Assembly (NCBI GenBank): GCA_030817875.1
Contig: JAUSZU010000001.1
Span: 372,001-436,000 of the forward strand
Origin: Flavobacterium sp. W4I14
GTDB taxonomy: Bacteria > Bacteroidota > Bacteroidia > Sphingobacteriales > Sphingobacteriaceae
DNA: 64,000 bases
Direction: 5' to 3'
The translations under genes were made by a program, and so were the position numbers. This document shows, piece by piece, positions 35,373-44,772 of this stretch. Within the stretch, counting starts at the first letter, position 1. Each line of letters opens with the position of its first letter. The notes under the pieces were generated by a model. It did not search any database, had not been told where the DNA came from, and saw only the letters and a list, made by a program, of their open reading frames with translations.

Positions 35373-37164
35373 TTAAATAGTTCGGGTTTCCTCCTCCAAA
35401 AGTTGGTGATTGTAAAGCTCTGTATAGCTCCCATTTTTACTAAGTAATTCATTGTGTGTGCCTTGTTCAATGATTTTGCCATTATCCAGCACCAAAATCT
35501 TATCTGCATTTTTAATGGTAGAAATCCTATGGGCAATTAAAATACTTGTTTTTCCGGCCATGATTTTGCCCAGGTTTTGTAAAATTTCTTCCTCTGTTTT
35601 GGTATCGACCGCCGAAAGACAATCATCGAATATTAAAATCTTAGGTGATTTAATCAATGCCCTGGCGATAGAAACGCGTTGTTTTTGACCCCCAGAGAGG
35701 GTTATTCCGCGCTCACCCAGCATGGTTTCGAATTTTTCTTCAAAATCGATAATATTGGTATAAACCGACGCATTTTTCGCTGCATTATGCACTTCTTCAT
35801 CCGTAACCTGGTCTAAACCAAAGGCAATATTATTCTTTATCGTATCAGAAAATAAAAAAACCTCTTGTGGTACAAAGCCAATCTGGCTACGGTAATCTTT
35901 AAGGTTTAAGGCTTTAATATTTTTTCGATCAATATCGATGGCGCCGTTTTCTACATCATACATCCGCATAATCAGATTGGCCAATGTCGATTTTCCCGAA
36001 CCTGTTTTTTCCGATAATGGCTACGAATTCGCCACTATTAATCTCAAAACTCACCTCTTTTAAGGCTTCAATTCCTGTATCTGGATAGGTAAAACTCACC
36101 TGATCGAACTTGATATTGCCGGTTAGCTCAATTTCAACAGTTTCCTTCGATTGGATGTCAGATGGGATATCTAAAAATTCATTTATCCTTTTTTGCGATG
36201 CAGCAGCCCGTTGGATTAAAGAAGTAACCCAGCCCAACATCGTTACCGGAAAGGTTAACTGATTAATGTAAATGATAAATTCGGCAATATTCCCTGCTGT
36301 GATACTGCCATTCATTACCTGGATGCCGCCTATATATATGGTTAAAATGGTACTCAAGCCTATTAATAACAACATGGTTGGGTAAAACAGTGCCGATACT
36401 TTAACCAGGCTCATCGAATCTTTTTTATAATCGTTGCTCTGGATGGAGAACATATTTCTGGTATAATCTTCGCGAACATATGATTTGATGATCCGGATCC
36501 CCGAGAAACGTTCCTGTACAAAGCTCGAAAGATCTGACAAACGTTCCTGTATCTTCCCGCTTTTTTTAAAGATCAAAGTATTTACATAGTATATAATCAC
36601 CACCAGAAAAGGGAGAGGTAATAAGCAGTAAATGGCTAGTTTTGCATTTACATCAAGCATCGACCAGATAATAAGTACCGATAGCACAAAAGTATTAATC
36701 GTGTACATAATCGCCGGACCAACGTACATCCTTACCCGGTTAACATCTTCTGTGGCACGGTTCATTAAGTCGCCGGTATTATTCCGGCGGTAAAAACCCA
36801 GGCTCAGTTCCTGATAATGTTGGTAGATATCGTTTTTCATATCGAACTCGATATGCCGCGACATTAAAATAATGGTTTGGCGCATAAAGAACAGAAAAAG
36901 CCCCCGCAGTAAATAAAGTGCGATAACCAGCAAACCAAAAAACAGAAGATTACTGCTAAATATATCGTAAATTATAGCCTGGCGATCGAAACCATAAAAG
37001 AGATTAAATACCTGAATGTTTTCGGTAATCAGATCAACTGCATAACCAATTACCTGGGCTGGCACTACACCAAAAATATTAGAAATTACCACGAAAATAC
37101 CTCCGGGGATAATCCACCATTTGTATTTAAGAAAGTATTTGTTTAATCGGCTTAAATGTTTCAT
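35373..37164 (-). pseudogene. ABC exporter (MsbA/MdlB-like half-transporter), frameshifted in Walker A
   Basis: Two abutting frames form one ABC half-transporter. The first (from ATG 37164) has six membrane helices and the start of the ATPase domain up to GEFVAIIGK. The second supplies the rest: VPQEVFLFSDTI (Q-loop), TLSGGQKQRVSIARAL (signature), ILIFDDCLSAVD (Walker B) and LIAHRIS (H-loop). The break is inside Walker A: the minus strand carries six A (plus-strand T-run 36005-36010) where five would restore GKTGSGKSTLANL. A single +1 indel is therefore the only defect. If real, the ATPase is dead; a sequence error is equally plausible. Confidence 0.9.
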
Positions 37165-37400
37165 TCCATACAAACTTAGCTAATTTTGTTATTTCATGAT
37201 GCATATTTATCTATTCGGGTCTAAGCTTTAAAAATTAATGACATTTGAGGATGTAAAAGGGAAGGTGAAAGTGTTTTGCCACAGAAACTCAGAATAAATT
37301 AATTCTATTATAGCTGCAACTCAGCCCATACTGTCATCCTGAGGGGTAATTTGTCTTATAAAAATCAATAATGACAGGCAAATTTAAGAGAAATAATATC

Positions 37401-37518
37401 GTCATTTCGACTGAAGCTTACCGATTTTTCATCGGTAGCGTAATGGAGAAATCTTTAAACTTTTCGGTAACATAGTTCAAAGATCTCTCCACTTCGCCTT
37501 GCTTCGGTCGAGATGACG
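37401..37518. repeat. Long imperfect palindrome of the TCGACTGAAGC type
   Basis: The left arm CGTCATTTCGACTGAAGC is answered by GCTTCGGTCGAGATGACG on the right, with GGAGAAATCT and AGATCTCTCC inside. A related element lies at 55546-55653. Confidence 0.75.
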
Positions 37519-37754
37519 ACCTTTCTTTTGATCTGTCAATGGTAGCACGAAGGATCTTTTCATCGGTTGCAGATCCTTCGTGCCTCAGGATGACAAATAG
37601 AATTAATTTCTTACGCCTTGGTTCGTGTCCTCACGAACCAATCATTAGTGGATTTAACCAGGTTTTAAAAATCATGTAGGTTTATTAATTTAGCCAGAAC
37701 CGAATTAATTTTGTTATAGTTTCGTTAAATACGTGTATTAATGGTTTTTTATTT

Positions 37755-37762
37755 TAATTTTG
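37755..37762 (+). promoter_or_regulatory. -7 promoter element of the leucine dehydrogenase gene
   Basis: TAATTTTG is a perfect match to the Bacteroidota -7 consensus TAnnTTTG. The alternative TTG start codon at 37760 lies inside it, which argues for the ATG at 37787 as the true start. Confidence 0.6.
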
Positions 37763-37786
37763 CAGCAGGTTAGCCGAACGTTCAAT

Positions 37787-38875
37787 ATGCCAGCAAATTC
37801 TCCGTCAGATTTTTCAATTTTAGATCAATTAAGTGTCTATGGCCATAAAAAGTTGGTTTTTTGCAACGATCCAGATACAGGTTTAAAAGCGATTATTGCT
37901 ATACACGATACCACATTGGGTCCTGCTTTAGGCGGAACACGTATGTGGAGTTATAGCACAGAAAGCGAAGCTTTAGAAGATGCACTGCGTTTATCGCGTG
38001 GAATGACTTACAAGGCAGCGATAACCGGATTGAATCTGGGTGGTGGAAAAGGCGTAATTATTGGCGATTCGCGGAAAGATAAAACAGAAACTTTAATGCG
38101 TAGCTACGGTAGGTTTATTAAGAACCTAAATGGCGAATTCATTACGGCAGAAGAAATGGGTACCAATACACGCGATATGGAATATATCCGTATGGAAACC
38201 AATTATGTTACTGGCGTTCCCGAGTCAATTGGTGGTGCTGGTAATCCGGCTCCTTTTACTGCACAAGGTGTTTATTTAGGTATTAAAGCAAGTGTTAAAG
38301 AGGTTTTCGGTACAGATATGCTAGCCGGAAGAACCATTGTAGTACAAGGTATCGGAAATGTTGGTGAGCATTTGGTTGCACTGTTAAGAAAAGAAAACGC
38401 TGAAGTTTTGATCAGCGATATTAACCAGGAGCAATTAACTTATGTTGCCCGGAAATATAAAGCAAAACCGATCGAGGCCGATAAAATTTTTACAACTGAT
38501 GCCGATGTTTATGCGCCATGTGCAATGGGTGCTACAGTGAACAACAAAACCATCGAAAAAATGAAGTTTGCGATTATTGCAGGTTCAGCAAACAATCAGT
38601 TAAAAGATGAGGTTTTAGATAGCGAATTACTTTTGAAGAAAGGGATTTTATTTGCACCTGATTATTTAATTAATGCTGGTGGATTAATTTCCTGCTATTC
38701 TGAGTTAACGGGTTTTGGTAAAAAACGCACTGTACAGCTTACAGAGAATATTTACGATGCTACGCGAAGTGTAATTAAGTTAAGCAAAACCGAAAATATA
38801 TCAACAAATATTGCAGCCAACCGTATTGCCGAGAAACGGATTGCAGATGTTAAAAAAATTAAATCGTCATATTAA
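37787..38875 (+). CDS. Leucine (Leu/Val/Phe-type) dehydrogenase
   Basis: 362 residues from the ATG at 37787. The catalytic domain has TTLGPALGGTRMW and LNLGGGKGVI (substrate-binding lysine). The NAD-binding domain has VVQGIGNVGEHL. It oxidatively deaminates branched-chain amino acids to 2-oxo acids, or runs in reverse. Length and motifs are normal. It is a single gene with its own promoter; nusB begins about 50 nt downstream. Confidence 0.93.
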   Translation: MPANSPSDFSILDQLSVYGHKKLVFCNDPDTGLKAIIAIHDTTLGPALGGTRMWSYSTESEALEDALRLSRGMTYKAAITGLNLGGGKGVIIGDSRKDKTETLMRSYGRFIKNLNGEFITAEEMGTNTRDMEYIRMETNYVTGVPESIGGAGNPAPFTAQGVYLGIKASVKEVFGTDMLAGRTIVVQGIGNVGEHLVALLRKENAEVLISDINQEQLTYVARKYKAKPIEADKIFTTDADVYAPCAMGATVNNKTIEKMKFAIIAGSANNQLKDEVLDSELLLKKGILFAPDYLINAGGLISCYSELTGFGKKRTVQLTENIYDATRSVIKLSKTENISTNIAANRIAEKRIADVKKIKSSY

Positions 38876-38925
38876 ATCATAATTATTAAAACAGGTTTTA
38901 AAAAACCGCACTCGTTCTTACATTC

Positions 38926-39877
38926 ATGTTAAACAGAAGGCACTTAAGAATCAAAGCTTTGCAAAATATTTTTGCTTGGCACATGGCAGACAAAAAAGAC
39001 ATTAAAGGTGATTTGAAAACCTTAATGCAGAGCATCGATAGCGTGTACGAAATGTACATCTGGATGTTATCTTTAATGGTAGAAGTTACCGAATTTACTG
39101 CTAACGACGCCGCAGAGCGCGCAAATAAGTTTATTAAAACCGCAGAGGATATTAATCCCAACATGAAATTGCTACACAATAAGTTTAGCGTTTTAATGCA
39201 GCAGAATCCTGAGTACGTATCTGCAGTTAAAAAATATAAAGTAGACTGGGGTTTTGATCCGGAAATCCGTAAAACAGTTTACAATTCCTTAAAAGCATCC
39301 AAAGAATATGCCGATTATCTTGCTGATCCTAACGAAAGTTTAGAATCATCAAAAGATATCATCAAATACATTTTCAGGAAAATCATCTTAAAAAACCAGG
39401 CCATTTTGCAGGTTTTCGAAGAGAAATTTATCAACTGGCAGGTAGATCACGAAGTGATGAAAGGGATGGTGGCCAAAACCTTGAAAAACTTTACTTTTGA
39501 AGATCCTTTTTAAAAACAAACTGACTGAAATCAGTGCCGATTGGGTTGAAGATAGCAAATTTGTTCAGGATCTTTTTGTACATACTTTGCAGAATGATGC
39601 AAAATATCAGGAAATGATTGCCGATAGAACCAAAAATTGGGAATCGGAACGTATTGCATTAATGGATACAATTTTAATGAAAATGGCCATTTGCGAATTG
39701 TTAAACTTTCCATCTATTCCGGTTAAAGTAACCATCAACGAATATTTAGAGTTATCAAAAGATTACAGTACACCGAAGAGTAATTCATTTATTAACGGTA
39801 TTTTAGACAAAATTTTAGGCGATCTTAAGAAAAATAACACCATTAAAAAGATTGGCCGCGGATTAATCGAAGATTAA
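38926..39877 (+). pseudogene. nusB: Transcription antitermination factor NusB, split by a +1 frameshift
   Basis: Bacteroidota NusB proteins have about 310 residues: a long N-terminal helical extension and a C-terminal NusB domain. Here the first frame (MLNRRHLRIKALQNIFAWHM ... NFTFEDPF) stops at 39511-39513. The remainder (NKLTEISADWVEDSKFVQDL ... ALMDTILMKMAICELLNFPSIP, VTINEYLELSKDY, NSFINGILDKIL) continues in another frame. Removing one T from the T5 run at 39507-39511 joins them as EDPFKNKLTE. NusB binds boxA RNA with NusE. Since nusB is widely conserved, a sequence error is a serious alternative to true loss. The DUF1573 gene follows after two bases. Confidence 0.9.
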
Positions 39878-39879
39878 AA

Positions 39880-40338
39880 ATGAAAAGAACATTTATCTTG
39901 GCTATTGCTGCGCTTTCATTTGCAGCATGTCGTAATGCAAATAATCAAACCAGCGAAACTACAACAGCTGTTTCAGTTGGTAACGATACTTCAAAAACAG
40001 CTAAAGTTGCTCCGGCAGATGCGCCTGTTATTGTTTTCGAACGAGATATTTTCGATTTCGGTAAAATAACGCAAGGTGAAAAAATTAAGCACGATTTTAA
40101 ACTTAAAAATACAGGTAAAAGTCCGCTGATTGTTTCAAATGCAACTGCAACATGTGGTTGTACTGTTCCTCAGGTACCAGGAGAACCTATTTTGCCAGGT
40201 AAAGAAGGAGTAATTAGCGTAGTTTTTAATAGCGAAGGTAAAATGGGTATGCAAGATAAGGTAGTAACCGTTACGTCAAATGCAAATCCAACAGTAACCA
40301 CTGTTCATTTGGTAGGAGAGGTGCTTGCTAAAAAATAA
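39880..40338 (+). CDS. DUF1573 lipoprotein
   Basis: 152 residues. A lipoprotein signal peptide ends in SFAAC (lipobox, Cys17), followed by a T/S-rich linker and a DUF1573 immunoglobulin-like domain: FDFGKITQGEKIKHDFKLKN, NATATCGCTVPQVP, GKEGVISVVFNSEGKMG. It is probably anchored in the periplasm or outer membrane. Family function is unknown. It is the middle gene of the nusB-DUF1573-yajC operon usual in this phylum. Confidence 0.9.
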   Translation: MKRTFILAIAALSFAACRNANNQTSETTTAVSVGNDTSKTAKVAPADAPVIVFERDIFDFGKITQGEKIKHDFKLKNTGKSPLIVSNATATCGCTVPQVPGEPILPGKEGVISVVFNSEGKMGMQDKVVTVTSNANPTVTTVHLVGEVLAKK

Positions 40339-40407
40339 ATTGCTTCGATTGTTTATGGTGATAATCCATAATGATCAAAATTCACAAAAAAACAAATAAA
40401 TTAAGAA

Positions 40408-40728
40408 ATGACATCAACAGTAATATTACAGGCAGCAGCAGGTGGTAGTAACATGCTAACTACAATTGTACCAATGGTACTCATCATGGTAGTTTTCTAC
40501 TTTTTCATGATCCGCCCGCAAGTTAAAAAAGCTAAAGACCATAAAAAATTGGTTGCAGAATTGAAAAAAGGAGATAAAATCGTAACTACCGCAGGTATTC
40601 ACGGTCGTATAGCCGATATGAATGAAACAACTTTTTTAATCGAGGTTGAAGGTGGTGTAAAGATCCGTTTCGATAAATCAGCGGTTTCTTTAGATGCAAC
40701 TAAAGCGGTTGTAGGGCCTAAAGCTTAG
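40408..40728 (+). CDS. yajC: Preprotein translocase subunit YajC
   Basis: 106 residues: one N-terminal membrane helix (about 17-35), then FFMIRPQVKKAKDHKKLVAELKKGDKIVTTAGI and a short beta domain with GVKIRFDKSAV. YajC associates with SecDF in the inner membrane. It lies 69 nt after the DUF1573 gene and is followed by a strong terminator. Confidence 0.96.
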   Translation: MTSTVILQAAAGGSNMLTTIVPMVLIMVVFYFFMIRPQVKKAKDHKKLVAELKKGDKIVTTAGIHGRIADMNETTFLIEVEGGVKIRFDKSAVSLDATKAVVGPKA

Positions 40729-40750
40729 TCTTTTAACTTCAAAAATATTA

Positions 40751-40780
40751 AAAAAATGCCACCCTAAGGTGGCATTTTTG
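40751..40780. terminator. Bidirectional terminator between yajC and the TonB-like gene
   Basis: AAAAATGCCACC, a CTAA loop, GGTGGCATTTTT: a perfect stem with A-run and T-run on either side. It serves both convergent genes. Confidence 0.92.
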
Positions 40781-40781
40781 T

Positions 40782-41714
40782 TTATCGCTGGGCCAGATTT
40801 ATATTAATATTATATTTTACCCTAACCGGAATGCCGTGTTGTTGACCTGGAATCCATTTAGGAGACTCGTCTAAAACCCTGATTGCTTCTTCTTTAGTGC
40901 CAAACCCGAGATCATTTTTAAACTCATAATCTGTTAACCTGCCATCTTTTTCTACTACAAAGGTGATGTATAATTTTCCGTTAACATGATTTTTAAAGGC
41001 TTCAGTAGGGAATTTGTAACTTCTGGCCAGATACCTATAAAACTCTGTCATTCCTCCTTTAAACTCTGGTTGTTGCTCCATTTTGTCGTACCTTATCTGT
41101 TTTCCATCCGGTAAAGTAGATATACCAGATTTAAATACTCCGTTCTCATAAACTTCTTCGTAAATTCCTTTACTGCTGGTTCCTTTCCAGGTTCCATCTT
41201 TATAGCCATTGCGGTAAATCCCTTCCTCAACCTCATCTTTTTTAAAGGTTTTCTTGAATAGTCCATTGCCATCCTTAATAAATTGATTTCCCAAGGAATC
41301 TATGCCCGTTATCCATTGCCTTTGCCTTGGGCTGTTGTCATCATACTGAAATACATTTTCCAGCTTTCCATTATCGTAATAATAAATACATTCACCGCTT
41401 AAAGCCCCATTTTTAAAATTAACCTTCGAGGTAAGGGTACCTTGTTTGTTAAAACTTTGTCTACTTCCTTCATAAACAAGTGTAGGCGCATATTTTGAAA
41501 CTGTTCCTATTGTTTTTTCTTTATTATCCGGGTAGAATTCAAATAATTTATACAAAGATGGTGTATCGGTTTCTTGGATAACCCTCCTATAATCGTAATC
41601 ACTTTTGTTTTCGGTAAGCATGCCCTTTTTGAAATAAGAAACGGTTGTTTTTTTTTGAGCAATAGCATTAATAGAGAGTGTTAATGTGATGAGCGTTAAA
41701 ATACATTTTTTCAT
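40782..41714 (-). CDS. Secreted protein with MORN-like repeats and C-terminal TonB domain
   Basis: 310 residues. A signal peptide (cleaved after SINAIA) is followed by a middle region of MORN-like beta repeats (NGALSGECIYYYDNGKLENVF, NGYKDGTWKG, YENGVFKSGI) and a C-terminal TonB domain (about 225-310: GGMTEFYRYLARSYKFP, GKLYITFVVEKDGRLTDYEF, VKYNININL). It lacks the long proline region and anchor helix of a classic TonB, so it is probably a periplasmic protein of unknown role. It sits alone and inverted between yajC and the ybbR-coaE pair. Confidence 0.8.
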   Translation of the reverse strand: MKKCILTLITLTLSINAIAQKKTTVSYFKKGMLTENKSDYDYRRVIQETDTPSLYKLFEFYPDNKEKTIGTVSKYAPTLVYEGSRQSFNKQGTLTSKVNFKNGALSGECIYYYDNGKLENVFQYDDNSPRQRQWITGIDSLGNQFIKDGNGLFKKTFKKDEVEEGIYRNGYKDGTWKGTSSKGIYEEVYENGVFKSGISTLPDGKQIRYDKMEQQPEFKGGMTEFYRYLARSYKFPTEAFKNHVNGKLYITFVVEKDGRLTDYEFKNDLGFGTKEEAIRVLDESPKWIPGQQHGIPVRVKYNININLAQR

Positions 41715-41886
41715 AGCTGGTTTTTATTATCGACTACGAATATAGTTATCTAAATATAATCTCAAGAATCCGTTTCATTAATTTATCATTAACATATAAG
41801 TTTTTGAGCAGCTATTAAGTTTTGTTACATTTGATGCTATTGTTGTAATCGGAAAAAATCCTTACATCATTTTATTTAGATTTTAT

Positions 41887-42834
41887 ATGCCCTTCATTAG
41901 GTTAACGAAGATTGAAAAAAGACGTGTGTTTAGCTTATTGGCCTGCTTGCTGTTGGCTATAGCGGCATGGCTTTTTATGGCATTAAACAACAAATATATT
42001 TATGTAGCAAAAACCGTTTTGGTTTTTAAAAACACACCTACAAAAAGGGCATTTTATCCCCTGCAGTCTGATACGATAGATTTACAGGTTGAAGGGACTG
42101 GCTGGCAATTGCTTTTTGCTCGTTTAAGGATTAGTCCACCATCTGTTTCTGTTAATTTAAGCCAGCTCAATACTAAAGATTTTATTGTTTTTTCCGACCA
42201 GCTTTTCAATATTAATAGACAGTTAGAAAGTACCCAAAAGGTAATTTCTGTTAAACCCGATACCCTGTATTTCGATTTCACCAAACGCGTAGTTAAAAAA
42301 GTTCCTGTAAAGCTGATCGATAAACTGAGCTTTGAAAAGCAATATGGCGTCTCCAGTGAGGTTATTCTTAACCCAAAATATGTTAAAGTAGCAGGCCCTG
42401 TAGAGGAGTTAGCTAAAATAAAGTTCTGGCCTACCGATACACTTAAGCAGGATAAAATACAGAACAGCAGTACTACAAGAATAGCTCTACAGCACAGTAT
42501 CCATAAAAATGTAAGTATTTATCCCTCATCTGTAGAGGTTAGATTACCTGTTGATGAGTTTACGGAGAAGACTATCGAAGTGCCCTTGAAAATTACAAAC
42601 AATAGGAATTATAACAGTCTTAAGCTGTATCCTAAAAAAGTTAAAGTTACCTTCTTAGTCGCGTTAAGCAATTACGATCAGGTTGACGAAAGTTTTATTA
42701 CCGCTACCATTGATGTAGACGAATGGCAAATTTTAAAGCATCGTCAGTTTACAGTGAAGATAACCGAGTTTCCTGATTATTGTAAACTGGTAAGCGTAAT
42801 GCCTTCCAAAATAGATTTTATCGTAGAAAAATAA
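41887..42834 (+). CDS. YbbR-domain (CdaR-like) protein
   Basis: 315 residues: a short cytoplasmic start, one membrane helix (about 15-33), then extracytoplasmic YbbR-type repeats (YPLQSDTIDLQVEG; GPVEELAKIKFWPTD; YPKKVKVTFLVALSNYD). In Firmicutes CdaR modulates the diadenylate cyclase CdaA; the role in Bacteroidota is less clear. The stop overlaps the coaE start by one base (TAATG), so the two are translationally coupled. Confidence 0.82.
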   Translation: MPFIRLTKIEKRRVFSLLACLLLAIAAWLFMALNNKYIYVAKTVLVFKNTPTKRAFYPLQSDTIDLQVEGTGWQLLFARLRISPPSVSVNLSQLNTKDFIVFSDQLFNINRQLESTQKVISVKPDTLYFDFTKRVVKKVPVKLIDKLSFEKQYGVSSEVILNPKYVKVAGPVEELAKIKFWPTDTLKQDKIQNSSTTRIALQHSIHKNVSIYPSSVEVRLPVDEFTEKTIEVPLKITNNRNYNSLKLYPKKVKVTFLVALSNYDQVDESFITATIDVDEWQILKHRQFTVKITEFPDYCKLVSVMPSKIDFIVEK

Positions 42835-43451
42835 TGTATAAAGTAGGTATAACAGGTGGTATAGGCAGTGGTAAAACAACGGCTTGTAAAGTTTTTGAAG
42901 TATTGGGGATCCCTGTGTTTTATGCAGATACCGCTGCCAAAGAAATTATGTGCAAAGATGTTTTGTTGGTGGAGGGAGTTAAATCTACTTTCGGGAAAGA
43001 AAGTTATTTCGGCGATGGAAGCCTAAATAACAAGCATATCGCTGGCATTGTTTTTAATAATGAAGAAGAGCTTGCAAAATTAAATGCATTGGTTCATCCG
43101 GCAGTTTTTAGGGCATTTGATGCCTGGGAAGAAACCATTCCTGCCAATACGCCATATACCTTAAAAGAGGCTGCTTTGTTGTTCGAAAGTGGCTCTTATA
43201 AAATGTGTGATACCAATGTCCTGGTTACTGCTCCTTACGAAATTAAAATTAAACGGGTAATGAAGCGGGATGGGGTAACAGCAGAGCAGGTTAAAGCACG
43301 TATGGATAAACAGCTTAACGACGAAGAAAAATCGAAAATGGCCAACCACTTTATCATAAATGATGAGCAAGAATCTATAATTGAACAGGTTTTAGCTTTA
43401 CACCAAGAATTTCTGAAGGCGGCCGAAGAATTTAAGAATGGCAAGGCTTAA
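42834..43451 (+). CDS. coaE: Dephospho-CoA kinase
   Basis: 205 residues. P-loop GITGGIGSGKTT at residues 5-16, then VFYADTAAKEIM, the lid and CoA-binding region (LVHPAVFRAF) and MKRDGVTAEQVKARMDKQL. It phosphorylates dephospho-CoA on the ribose 3'-OH, the last step of CoA synthesis. Its start shares a base with the ybbR stop. Confidence 0.96.
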   Translation: MYKVGITGGIGSGKTTACKVFEVLGIPVFYADTAAKEIMCKDVLLVEGVKSTFGKESYFGDGSLNNKHIAGIVFNNEEELAKLNALVHPAVFRAFDAWEETIPANTPYTLKEAALLFESGSYKMCDTNVLVTAPYEIKIKRVMKRDGVTAEQVKARMDKQLNDEEKSKMANHFIINDEQESIIEQVLALHQEFLKAAEEFKNGKA

Positions 43452-43493
43452 TCCACTTAAATCAAAACATCCTTAAATCCTTTCATCCTGATC

Positions 43494-44438
43494 ATGATTT
43501 TAGAAGATTTTATTACCATTACGCCAACAGGCTTGTATTGTGTTTACGGCGATTTTTACCTCGATCCACAACAGCCCGTTAAAGAGGCAGTGGTTTCACA
43601 TGCCCATGGCGATCATGCTATTGGTGGAAGCCAAAATGTATACTGTACTGCTGCTACCGCAACTTTTATGAAGCACCGCTACCGCAAATTTGCCGCGGTC
43701 GATTTTTTTACCAAAAGTTATCATGAATCCTTTAAGATAAAAGATGTTACCATTACTTTCTATTCTGCCGGACATATTTTAGGCTCTGCACAGGTTTTAA
43801 TGGAGTATAAAGGCGTAAAATACCTTTATACTGGCGATTATAAGATTGAACCCGATAATACCTGTGAGCCTTTCGAATTTGTTGAAACAGATGTGTTGAT
43901 TACGGAAAGTACCTTTGCTAATCCGGAAACCAAACACCCTTCACCAATAGATGAAATTAAAAAGCTAAACGAAACCAATGCGAATATCATGCTTGGTTCT
44001 TATGCATTAGGTAAAAGCCAGCGGATTATCCAACTACTCAATGCACATTGTCCTATAAAGAACATTATGGTTCACCACAGTATTATGCCCTTTGTTAAAA
44101 TCTACGAAGATTATGGAATGAAAGTAGGAAATTACAAAATGTATGATAGAAAGGTGATGAAAAATAATCAAGAGCATCAGGTCTATATTGTGCCGCCAAT
44201 GGTTTTTCACAGTTACCATAAGGCGATTAATGTAGTGCGCGCCTTTGCCTCTGGATGGAAGAACCTGCAACAACAAAATGGCATTTCACTCTATATTTCT
44301 GACCACGCCGATTGGGATGCAATTTTAGAAACCATAGAAAAAGTTAAACCGAAACAAGTATGGACTTTACATGGTGATGGCAAACAGCTTAAAGATTATT
44401 TTAAAAACAAACTTGAAGTTAAAATACTTAATGGATAA
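43494..44438 (+). CDS. Ligase-associated MBL-fold exonuclease
   Basis: 314 residues of the metallo-beta-lactamase/beta-CASP type. Zinc ligands lie in SHAHGDHA (36-41), FYSAGHILGSAQ, and YTGDYKIE; the beta-CASP part includes SYALGKSQRIIQLL and the C-terminal ISDHADWDAI. It matches the ligase-associated DNA-damage-response exonuclease family, which usually neighbours an ATP-dependent ligase and a helicase; neither is next to it here. Cytoplasmic DNA end processing is inferred from the family. Confidence 0.85.
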   Translation: MILEDFITITPTGLYCVYGDFYLDPQQPVKEAVVSHAHGDHAIGGSQNVYCTAATATFMKHRYRKFAAVDFFTKSYHESFKIKDVTITFYSAGHILGSAQVLMEYKGVKYLYTGDYKIEPDNTCEPFEFVETDVLITESTFANPETKHPSPIDEIKKLNETNANIMLGSYALGKSQRIIQLLNAHCPIKNIMVHHSIMPFVKIYEDYGMKVGNYKMYDRKVMKNNQEHQVYIVPPMVFHSYHKAINVVRAFASGWKNLQQQNGISLYISDHADWDAILETIEKVKPKQVWTLHGDGKQLKDYFKNKLEVKILNG

Positions 44439-44569
44439 AAATGATTGACTGATAGCATCAGAGAATGATTGAATGAGTAATGAAGGTAAGACGAATTAAA
44501 AAACATTCCCTCATTTAATATTCAAATCATTCCATATTCACTCATTCAAAATCCTGTCATTCAATAATT

Positions 44570-44716
44570 ATGTTAAAAGAAGGCGAAGATTTTTACTTTA
44601 ATGAAGATGGACTAATGGTTTTTACCGAAGCATACCATTTAAAACGTGGTTATTGCTGCAAGAATAAATGTAAGCACTGTCCATGGGGTTATGGGAAAAA
44701 GAAAGAAAAGAAGTAA
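44570..44716 (+). CDS. Small cysteine-rich DUF5522-like protein
   Basis: 48 codons: MLKEGEDFYFNEDGLMVFTE, AYHLKRGYCCKNKCKHCPWGYG and a lysine-rich end. The C-C-x3-C-x2-C-P cluster (Cys29, 30, 34, 37) suggests metal binding. The layout matches the DUF5522 family common in Bacteroidota. It is short and easily missed, lying 131 nt after the exonuclease gene. The gap between them is AT-rich with repeated TCATTCA-like stretches and no gene. Confidence 0.8.
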   Translation: MLKEGEDFYFNEDGLMVFTEAYHLKRGYCCKNKCKHCPWGYGKKKEKK

Positions 44717-44772
44717 TGTGGTTGGCAATTTCAGTTTACATTTCTCAATTTTTATCTACAAACTCATTCCTC

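Larger units (their letters stand above)
37165..37786. other. Repeat-rich intergenic region upstream of leucine dehydrogenase
   Basis: About 600 nt between divergent genes. It contains a long imperfect palindrome (37401-37518), a perfect 12-bp-stem hairpin CACGAAGGATCT/AGATCCTTCGTG (37546-37582), and the promoter of the downstream gene (37755-37762). No coding sequence is seen. Confidence 0.7.
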
